From: Parvibaculaceae bacterium Mf 1.05b.01
Lineage (GTDB): Bacteria; Pseudomonadota; Alphaproteobacteria; Parvibaculales; Parvibaculaceae
Assembly: GCA_000509225.1 (NCBI GenBank)
Contig: BAOK01000001.1
Span: 2,340,914 to 2,404,913 of the forward strand
DNA: 64,000 nt
Direction of reading: 5' to 3'
Shown here: piece by piece, positions 43,186 through 50,016 of the stretch
How positions within the stretch are numbered: the first letter of the stretch is position 1
How the letters are laid out: every line of letters begins with the position of its first letter
The notes under the pieces: generated by a model
What the model saw: the letters and a program-made list of their open reading frames with translations, nothing else
The model's database searches: none
What the model was told of the DNA's origin: nothing
Program-made: the position numbers and the translations under genes

Positions 43186-43330
43186 GAACGGCTTCTTGCA
43201 AATCATACGCTGGCGCCCCCTCACGCAAATCTTCTCCAAGCTCTTCTCGCAATAGAAAGATAAAGTGCGCCATATCATCCGGCGCTATCTCAATATCCGC
43301 AGTTTCTTTGGTTTTCTCTGAATTGCTCAT
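43133..43330 (-). CDS. 65-residue acidic hypothetical protein (passenger)
   Basis: Acidic chain (IEIAPDDMAHFIFLLREELG, then YDLQEAVLTILRAAGF). No family recognised. ATG 43330 lies five bases inside the right inverted repeat, leaving little room for a promoter within the element. Ribosome site weak (CCGGAT). It overlaps the end of the plus-strand neighbour by 53 bases, so one of the two could be shorter than drawn. Confidence 0.5.
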   Translation of the reverse strand: MSNSEKTKETADIEIAPDDMAHFIFLLREELGEDLREGAPAYDLQEAVLTILRAAGFSGAVIVPR

Positions 43331-43351
43331 ATCCGGTACGTCACATATATC
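43323..43351 (+). promoter_or_regulatory. Candidate outward promoter at the right end of the transposon
   Basis: TTGCTC at 43323-43328, 17-base spacer, TATATC at 43346-43351. It would start RNA near 43358, about 25 bases before the S24 repressor gene, whose own upstream region was displaced by the insertion. Confidence 0.35.
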
Positions 43352-43353
43352 AT
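43335..43353 (-). repeat. Right terminal inverted repeat
   Basis: On the minus strand ATGATATATGTGACGTACC; 16 of 19 bases match the left repeat. It abuts the right direct repeat with no gap. Confidence 0.65.
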
Positions 43354-43366
43354 TAGGCTTGTTTTC
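43354..43366 (+). repeat. Right copy of 13-bp direct repeat
   Basis: TAGGCTTGTTTTC, identical to 41012-41024. It ends 17 bases before the start codon of the S24 repressor. Confidence 0.65.
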
Positions 43367-43383
43367 CTATTATAGTCGCCCCC

Positions 43384-44028
43384 ATGACAGATTCACTTTC
43401 TCATGGCGCAGTTTGGTCCGCCATCGACACACTAGCGGACCGCTATGGCCATTCGCCGTCCGGCCTCGCCCGCCTGGCGGGCCTTGATCCCACGACATTC
43501 AACAAATCCAAGCGACGCACCGCATCTGGACGGCTTCGCTGGCCGAGCACAGAGAGCTTGTCCAAAATCCTTGAGGCCACCGGCGCAACACTGGACGAGT
43601 TTTCGTCCCTCGCTGGATCGGGCGGGTCAGGCACCTCAGCCCTCTCCCTCATCCCTGTGATTGGCATGGCGCAGGCGGGTGATGGAGGGTTCTTTGATGA
43701 TGCAGGATTTCCTGTCGGCGGCGGGTTTGATGAGATCAGCTTTTCCGACGTGGGCGACCCTAACGCCTATGCGTTGGAGATTAGTGGTGACAGCATGGTG
43801 CCGCTCTATCGCCACGGCGACCGGGTGATTGTGTCACCTGCAGCGACCGTGCGACGCGGCGACCGGGTTGTTGTCAAAACCGGGGAAGGGGAAGTTCTGG
43901 CGAAGCTGCTCACCAGACAAACGCCAACATCGATTGAGCTTACCTCGCTCAACCCCGACTATGACGACCGCACCCTGAATGTAAGCGACGTTGTTTTCAT
44001 GGCGAAGATTATCTGGGCGAGCCAATAG
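43384..44028 (+). CDS. S24/LexA-like transcriptional repressor
   Basis: 214 residues. An N-terminal helix-turn-helix (HSPSGLARLAGLDPTTFNKS) precedes a LexA/CI-type latent protease domain. ISGDSMVPLYRHGD holds the catalytic Ser near 137 and RRGDRVVVKTGEG the Lys. It may autocleave on RecA activation and control stress or other genes. The mobile element inserted about 30 bases upstream, so its expression has probably been rewired. Its end overlaps the converging TPR gene by 20 bases. Confidence 0.87.
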   Translation: MTDSLSHGAVWSAIDTLADRYGHSPSGLARLAGLDPTTFNKSKRRTASGRLRWPSTESLSKILEATGATLDEFSSLAGSGGSGTSALSLIPVIGMAQAGDGGFFDDAGFPVGGGFDEISFSDVGDPNAYALEISGDSMVPLYRHGDRVIVSPAATVRRGDRVVVKTGEGEVLAKLLTRQTPTSIELTSLNPDYDDRTLNVSDVVFMAKIIWASQ

Positions 44029-44854
44029 GGGGTCTGATTTGAAGACGGCCGGGTGCTGAAACCGCAACCGCATCGCCCTTTTGTGTCCGTACAACATGTT
44101 CGATCATCGTGTCATTGTCCGTCGCCAGCGCATCCTTGAGTATGCGCATGCGCTCAAATGTCAGTGTCTCTAGCGCGTCAGGGTTGTCCGGCAATCTGGC
44201 TTTTTGCAACAAGGTCATCGCTCTGCTCTTAAATGGCTCATCCCCTAGTGCCGCCAGCTGAAGCGCGCATTGGTAGACAATGACCAAATCATCGGGCCTC
44301 AAGCTCAGCGCCTGATCGTAGGCCTGAATCCCTTCCTCCACCTCAGCTCCGTAAATTGTGCGGCCAAGAAACCCGCCCACTTCAGAAATCTCAAGGTGCC
44401 ACCCGCCGAGCAAGGCATACATCCAAGGATTGTCTGGTTCCCGAACAGCGACATATTCCAGATGGGCGCGGGCTTCGTCTGCATAGCCTTCCGCATGCGC
44501 CGTCAGACGGCCTTCCAGGCGGGCCTTGAAGCCGAGTGCCACCGCCAGTTGCAGGTGGCCTTCGGCAAAATCTGGCGCCATCGCGATGGCAGCCCGGGCA
44601 TCTTCTTCGGCTTGCTCGATGAATTTCAATCTATCCTGGGGTTCTGCAACCAGATCCGCATGCACAAGGCCAGCGCGCGCGGCCAATGCCCAACCTTTGG
44701 CTGTTTTGGTTGACCGGGCTTCTTCCGCAGCACGCGGGAAATCACCCGTCGCAAAAATTTCTCGCGCTGTTGTCAAATCAGATGACGCAGCAGCACTGAT
44801 GGCGGCGATCATCCACAAGCCAACGCCCAACAGGGTTTGCCAAGTCCGCCTCAT
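44009..44854 (-). CDS. Exported TPR-like protein
   Basis: 281 residues. A signal peptide (LLGVGLWMIAAISAAA) is followed by helix pairs of TPR type: DARAAIAMAPDFAEGHLQLA, HLEYVAVREPDNPWMYALLGG and AYDQALSLRPDDLVIVYQCA. Probably a periplasmic scaffold. Its start overlaps the stop of the upstream lipoprotein gene by four bases, so the two are expressed together and probably act together. Confidence 0.78.
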   Translation of the reverse strand: MRRTWQTLLGVGLWMIAAISAAASSDLTTAREIFATGDFPRAAEEARSTKTAKGWALAARAGLVHADLVAEPQDRLKFIEQAEEDARAAIAMAPDFAEGHLQLAVALGFKARLEGRLTAHAEGYADEARAHLEYVAVREPDNPWMYALLGGWHLEISEVGGFLGRTIYGAEVEEGIQAYDQALSLRPDDLVIVYQCALQLAALGDEPFKSRAMTLLQKARLPDNPDALETLTFERMRILKDALATDNDTMIEHVVRTQKGDAVAVSAPGRLQIRPPIGSPR

Positions 44855-46314
44855 CGCTTGAACGCCTCATCCAAAATGTATGGGTCGTCCGCATGCCGCG
44901 TCCCGACAAAGGCCGTGGCATGGGTGCCCCACTGGCGCATGGCACCGGGGCTTGAGATCCCCATGGGCCAGAGAATGAAGCGTTCTGTTCTTTCCGTCCC
45001 CGCTACGATGCCATCCGGCGAGAAGAGCGATCGCCGTGTTGTTTCATCTGTCGCAAATGAGCGAAGCCCGAATTCCGGAGCGGCATGTTCATCAACCACG
45101 CGCAATGCCTTGGCGTCTTCCCAGGAGGGTGTTGTTGACAGGCCGCGCAGATAGTGACTTCCCGACGCTAAATGCAACACGAGGCGTTCGCCTTCCTGCA
45201 GCTGCGGCGCCTGCATGGGTGTCAGCGGTTCTTCGCGCAGGTCACCATCTTCAGAGACAGGCACGCGCTGCACGAGATCGGTCGGGAAAAACAGATGATA
45301 GCAGCCACAGCTGTGAAAACTGTCATAGACAAGCGGGCGACCCTCGCGGTCGAGCGTCACGCGCCAGACAAGACCATCTAATGCACCACCCAGAATATCG
45401 AGAGGACTTTCCCTCGGGCGTTCGGGAAACCAGACGGTGTAGACCAGCTGCGGCAACACCTTACCATCCATGCGGGTGTGGGCCAGCCGGATATACACGA
45501 CAGGATCGCTTGGGTCTGTAAGCGGAGTGGCTCTTTGACTGCCCCAATAAGGTCGCCCCACCTTGTCCGCGGAAGATGTTTCTTCAACTGCGAAGACCGG
45601 GGCATAGGCCTCTGCCATTCGCATCAACACTGACCCGGTAATATCTGGAATGCCAAGCGGGTTTTGTGCTGATAGATCGATGAAGGCGCCGACATCACTG
45701 TCTGGCAGGTCAAAGTCTGCTGCCAGCGTGTAGCGGGTTTCGGACGCTCTCCATGTCGACGGATCTTCGCCAAATGCAGGCAGATTGTCGGCTTTCCAGC
45801 GATCAAATCCGAGCGCCACACCAATATGTGTCAGCGGATAAAGCCCGGCGGCGCGGACCCAATCATTATAGTGACGGGGCGCCTGGGCAGCCTTCAGGAG
45901 GTACGACTGGAGAGCGGCTTCTTCTAAGTCGTGTTCGAGAAGCAGCTCCGCACACTCATCAACGAAAGGGATGATGTTGGCTGCGCCCAGATTTTGCAGC
46001 TCTACAATACGACCTTCTCTGTCCAAGGTGCGCAATCTGCGCACCCAATCATCAAAGGCCGCCGCTTCGCCGACGTCACCTGTGAAGCTTGCGAGAAACC
46101 GATTGATCCGCAGATAAGGAAAGCCGTCAACCGGTTCCGCTTCGGCATCTCCAACTTGTTGGTCGGCTATACGTTGATCTACGCGGTCGATCAGCGAGCT
46201 GCATTGAGCCAAGCGGTTGCTGCCAGCGGGTATGCTCACGCAGGCAGAGACCAAGCTCAAGACCCCGCCCGCTATCAGTACCTGTCTCAAGCGACTAAAC
46301 ATGGCCGCGATCAT
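44851..46314 (-). CDS. Conserved lipoprotein of unknown function
   Basis: 487 residues with lipobox LVSAC after a basic n-region. The large mature domain has several distinctive segments (GFPYLRINRFLASF, VYIRLAHTRMDGKVLPQLVY, SFHSCGCYHLFFPT) that suggest a single conserved enzyme-like fold, not named here. ATG 46314 lies in the stem of a short hairpin; ATG 46302 is an alternative start. Coupled to the TPR gene downstream. Confidence 0.72.
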   Translation of the reverse strand: MIAAMFSRLRQVLIAGGVLSLVSACVSIPAGSNRLAQCSSLIDRVDQRIADQQVGDAEAEPVDGFPYLRINRFLASFTGDVGEAAAFDDWVRRLRTLDREGRIVELQNLGAANIIPFVDECAELLLEHDLEEAALQSYLLKAAQAPRHYNDWVRAAGLYPLTHIGVALGFDRWKADNLPAFGEDPSTWRASETRYTLAADFDLPDSDVGAFIDLSAQNPLGIPDITGSVLMRMAEAYAPVFAVEETSSADKVGRPYWGSQRATPLTDPSDPVVYIRLAHTRMDGKVLPQLVYTVWFPERPRESPLDILGGALDGLVWRVTLDREGRPLVYDSFHSCGCYHLFFPTDLVQRVPVSEDGDLREEPLTPMQAPQLQEGERLVLHLASGSHYLRGLSTTPSWEDAKALRVVDEHAAPEFGLRSFATDETTRRSLFSPDGIVAGTERTERFILWPMGISSPGAMRQWGTHATAFVGTRHADDPYILDEAFKR

Positions 46315-46370
46315 GGGGCTTTAGCCCCATCATCACAATGGCTCGCCCTTCAAGAAAATGTCAGAGGGCT

Positions 46371-48002
46371 TTACCCCTTTGACAGATCTTCTCCGGCCAA
46401 TGCGCGAGAGATCAGTGCTGAGGTTTCTTTCACACCGTAAAGGGCGATGAAAGAACCGAAGCGAGGGCCCTGACTTTCGCCAAGCAGCACCTCATAGAGC
46501 GCCTTGAACCACTCCCGCAGGTTCTCGAAGCCCTGGGTTTTGCCGACTTCATAGACCTCAGATTGCAATTCTTCGCCGGTTGCATGGGGTGCTGCTGCCT
46601 CAAGCTTGGCGACGAGCGCTTCGAATGCGGGACGCTCTTCCTCCGTCATGGCGCGATAGGACTTGTTGGGTTTGACGAAGTCATGGAAATAGTTGATCGC
46701 GTAACCCACAAGGTCGTTCAATTTCGGGTGGTTTTCCGGCGTGGCATCTGGCGCATAGTTCTGAATGAAGCCCCACAACACGGCCGGGTCTTCGGAGTGA
46801 CTGGCGCTTACCAGATTGAGAAGCAGCGAATAGCTGATTGGGACATCGGAAACTGGCGGCTCGCCCTCATGAATATGCCAGACGGGATTGCCGATCTGTG
46901 CCTTAGGTTCCTGCCCAGGGAAGCCGGACAGGTGGGACAGATATTCATCCACATTCTTCGGGATCACATCAAAGTAAAGCCGCTTTGCCTTGCGCGGGGC
47001 CTGATACATGAAGAGCGACAGGCTTTCCGGGCTGGCATAGCGCAGCCATTCGTCAATGGTCAGACCATTGCCGCGGGACTTTGAGATTTTTTCGCCATTC
47101 TCATCGAGGAAGAGCTCATAGTTGAACCCCTCCGGCGGCTGTTCACCGAGTACCCGCGTGATTTTGTTCGAGAGCTTCACGCTGTCGATCAAATCCTTAC
47201 CCGCCATTTCATAGTCGACCTTAAGCGCCGCCCAGCGCATGGCCCAGTCGGCTTTCCACTGCAGCTTGCAATGACCCCCAGTGATCGGCAGTTCCGTCTT
47301 CTGACCATTTGCCGGGTCTTCGAAGACGACGGTTCCATTTGACGCGTTTCTTTCCAGGATAGGCACATAAAGCACTTCGCCTGTTACCGGAGAAATTGGC
47401 AAGATCGGCGAATAGGTTCCACGACGTTCCTGGCGCAGCGTCGGCAGCATGATGTCGAGAATGTCGTCAAATTTCTCCAGCACCTTCAGCAAGGTCTCAT
47501 CGAAACGCCCTGAGGTGTAGTAGTCGGTCGACGACGCAAACTCATACTCGAAGCCATAGCTGTCGAGGAATGCCTGCAGGCGCGCGTTGTTGTGCGCCCC
47601 AAAGCTATCATGGGTGCCGAACGGATCCGGGACCTTGGTTAGAGGCTGGTTCAGATGCCCCGTCAGCATCTCTTTGTTCGGCACATTGTCGGGGACTTTG
47701 CGCAGACCATCCATATCGTCTGAGAAACAGAGGAGCTTTGTCGGCACATCTGGCATCAGAATCTGGAAGGCATGGCGCACCATGGTTGTGCGCGCCACCT
47801 CGCCGAATGTCCCAATATGGGGCAATCCACTGGGGCCATAGCCGGTCTCAAACAGGACCTCTGCCTTGTTAGATCCTCTTTTTTCCAAGCGTTTGACCAG
47901 CTTTCGGGCCTCTTCGAACGGCCAGGCCTTAGCGGACTGACCGAGATCTTGGAGCTCTGCCAAAGTGGCAGGCACAGATGCCGTTGACTGATCACTGGAC
48001 AT
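46371..48002 (-). CDS. lysK: Lysine--tRNA ligase, class I
   Basis: 543 residues, class I LysRS length. The HIGH-type motif is GLPHIGT and the KMSKS-type motif EKISKSRG, with a Rossmann fold between ([20 protein letters not shown]). It charges tRNA-Lys. This archaeal-type enzyme replaces class II LysRS in alphaproteobacteria and spirochaetes. Divergent from the histidine-kinase gene. Confidence 0.95.
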   Translation of the reverse strand: MSSDQSTASVPATLAELQDLGQSAKAWPFEEARKLVKRLEKRGSNKAEVLFETGYGPSGLPHIGTFGEVARTTMVRHAFQILMPDVPTKLLCFSDDMDGLRKVPDNVPNKEMLTGHLNQPLTKVPDPFGTHDSFGAHNNARLQAFLDSYGFEYEFASSTDYYTSGRFDETLLKVLEKFDDILDIMLPTLRQERRGTYSPILPISPVTGEVLYVPILERNASNGTVVFEDPANGQKTELPITGGHCKLQWKADWAMRWAALKVDYEMAGKDLIDSVKLSNKITRVLGEQPPEGFNYELFLDENGEKISKSRGNGLTIDEWLRYASPESLSLFMYQAPRKAKRLYFDVIPKNVDEYLSHLSGFPGQEPKAQIGNPVWHIHEGEPPVSDVPISYSLLLNLVSASHSEDPAVLWGFIQNYAPDATPENHPKLNDLVGYAINYFHDFVKPNKSYRAMTEEERPAFEALVAKLEAAAPHATGEELQSEVYEVGKTQGFENLREWFKALYEVLLGESQGPRFGSFIALYGVKETSALISRALAGEDLSKG

Positions 48003-48133
48003 AATTGCCTCAATTACTGCTTAAAGGTTTTTAAAGCCCCGGAAACTAGGCTTTCGGCAGGTGTCAGTCAACGCGACCTCTATGTGACTCATGAGGTTGT
48101 TTCCGGGCGATCGGCAAAAGAAGGAGTGGCGGT

Positions 48134-49978
48134 TTGAGTTCGTCCGCCGAACCATCCAGGACAAAAAAACCTGCAGGGGATGTCTCGCCTGCTGACCCAA
48201 CACCTGTGGCCGATCCGCGAATTGTCGACGAACAGGTGCGGCGGCTTTTCGATCTCGGAAAATCTGGCAGCATCATTGTCTTTATTGCCCTCGTGACGGT
48301 ATGGCTGCCTTTCTATGGCACATCGTCTGTTGCTGAACTGATGATCTCTTTCGGGTTGCTGGTTACCTCCCAATCAGCGTTCAACCTGCTGAGAACCCAA
48401 TATCATTGTGAAGAGAAGCGGGAGGTTTCCTCCAAGCAGTGGGGTGATCGCTATGCGCTCATTTGCCTCCTTTCCGGTGGTGCCTGGGGTATCGCAGGCG
48501 TTCTGTGGCTCCCAGACGCGCCCTTTGCATCCCAGGCCATTTTTGGTGTGGTGGTCGCCGGGCTTTGCCTCAACACGGTGATGTCTCGCCATGTCTATCC
48601 AAGCGCCATGGTCGCCTATACCGCCGCCGCGGCTCTGCCGGGCATGGTGGCGCTCCTAGTCAGCGCGCACTGGGAGGGACAGCTTATGGCAGCGCTTAGT
48701 TCCTTGATGTGGATTGTTCTCTATTCCGCCACCAAGAAACTACACCTGACCAGTATCTCTGCCATCTCCCTTCAATTGCAGAATGATGAACTGGTCAACG
48801 GGCTGGCGGAAGCCAAAGCTGAGGCCGAGAAGAAGGCGAAAGACGCCGAAGCAGCTTACGCCGTCGCACGCAAAGCAGCACGGTCGCGGCAGGATTTTCT
48901 CTCCATGGTCACTCACGAGATCCGCTCACCGCTCGCCAGCCTTTCCGGTCTCGCACACATGCTCGATGCAACTGACCTGGACGAGAAGCAGCGTGGCTAC
49001 ACACGGGGGGTGGAAGAATCCAGCCGTCTCCTAAATCGGCTCGTCGACGATCTGTCCGATCTGACGGAGATGGAGGCGCTTTCAATCAAGCTTCGTCCAA
49101 CTGACATGTCGCCGATGGAAATCGCCCAGGCCGCGATCCATGTGACGCGCCATGATGCGTCTTCCCGAAAACTATCAATTGAGGTGGATGAGCTCCCCGG
49201 GACACCTAAAGCTATTCACAATGATCCAGACCGGGTGAAGCAGGCACTTGTCAATCTCATCGTGCGGGCGCTTCGCACCACGGAGGTGGGCGGTGTCATC
49301 GTGCGTCTTTCGCCCGTCGACATAAATGATGGGGTGGGCGTGAGATTCTCGGTCACGGACACAGGCGCTGGCATGCCATCTGAAGAGGCGGCACGTCTCT
49401 TCTCTTCGCTCGATAATGAAGGCGAACATGTGCCCCTGAAACGTCGCGACGTCAATCTGACCATATGCGACCGTTTGGTGCGGCTGATGGGCGGAAGGGC
49501 CGGTGCAGACAGCATGGTCGGTGGTGGCTTTACAGCCTGGTTTGTTCTTGCACCTGACATCAATCAGCGCTCCAAGCAACATCCAGGACAAAAGGAAAAT
49601 CAAAGCCACCCTGCGTCCAATAACGGGCAAATGCTTGATTTCGACCGGATCTACGAGCTGGAGCAGGACCTTGGCACAGCCCGCATCGCCGACCATCTGG
49701 GCGAAGCCATCCATGCAATTGCCGATTTGCAAAAGGCTTTGAGTGAGGCCGTGAGGCGAGGTGACCATCGCACGCTTCGTTCCATGGCCGAAAGCCTTGC
49801 TATTGAGGCCAATGCAATTGGCCTGATTGGCCTTTCCGGAAGCGCCTCTCATCTTCTTGATGACCTGCAAGAAGCCTCCCGCGAGCAGGTGCTCTTTGAG
49901 CGCGTTGGGCAGCTCGAAAGAAAGTTCAAGTCGGGAGCAAGCGCGCTCACCCGTGCCTATCCAGCCCTTGCAGGATAA
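48134..49978 (+). CDS. Membrane sensor histidine kinase with degenerate C-terminal HPt-like domain
   Basis: 614 residues from TTG 48134 (AAGGAG upstream). About six membrane helices (near 40-195) precede a coiled coil. HisKA follows, with H about 261 in VTHEIRSPLASLSG, then HATPase with DTGAGMP. The N-box reads NLIVRAL, with Arg where the second conserved Asn belongs. The last 115 residues look like an HPt helix bundle, but the phospho-His place reads AESLAIEANAIG. Signalling probably works through altered chemistry or as a scaffold. Target unknown. Confidence 0.83.
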   Translation: MSSSAEPSRTKKPAGDVSPADPTPVADPRIVDEQVRRLFDLGKSGSIIVFIALVTVWLPFYGTSSVAELMISFGLLVTSQSAFNLLRTQYHCEEKREVSSKQWGDRYALICLLSGGAWGIAGVLWLPDAPFASQAIFGVVVAGLCLNTVMSRHVYPSAMVAYTAAAALPGMVALLVSAHWEGQLMAALSSLMWIVLYSATKKLHLTSISAISLQLQNDELVNGLAEAKAEAEKKAKDAEAAYAVARKAARSRQDFLSMVTHEIRSPLASLSGLAHMLDATDLDEKQRGYTRGVEESSRLLNRLVDDLSDLTEMEALSIKLRPTDMSPMEIAQAAIHVTRHDASSRKLSIEVDELPGTPKAIHNDPDRVKQALVNLIVRALRTTEVGGVIVRLSPVDINDGVGVRFSVTDTGAGMPSEEAARLFSSLDNEGEHVPLKRRDVNLTICDRLVRLMGGRAGADSMVGGGFTAWFVLAPDINQRSKQHPGQKENQSHPASNNGQMLDFDRIYELEQDLGTARIADHLGEAIHAIADLQKALSEAVRRGDHRTLRSMAESLAIEANAIGLIGLSGSASHLLDDLQEASREQVLFERVGQLERKFKSGASALTRAYPALAG

Positions 49979-50016
49979 AACTCAACCCTTCTGGTTGCTC
50001 CGCTATACTGCGGCGG

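Larger units (their letters stand above)
41025..43353. mobile_element. IS1595-family-like transposon carrying four passenger genes
   Basis: About 2.33 kb. Left inverted repeat at 41028-41046 and right one at 43335-43353 match in 16 of 19 bases, both containing TGACGTACC reading inward. A 13-bp direct repeat lies outside. Inside are the transposase, a zinc-ribbon protein, a 48-residue basic protein, an R-x4-H protein and a 65-residue acidic protein. The region after the transposase is AT-richer by eye than its neighbours. IS1595-type elements with passengers are known; these particular cargoes are not recognised. Confidence 0.7.

Noticed and set aside
43384-44028. S24 repressor as evidence of a prophage
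   Set aside because: No integrase, capsid, terminase or lysis genes occur nearby; the adjacent mobile DNA is explained by the transposon.
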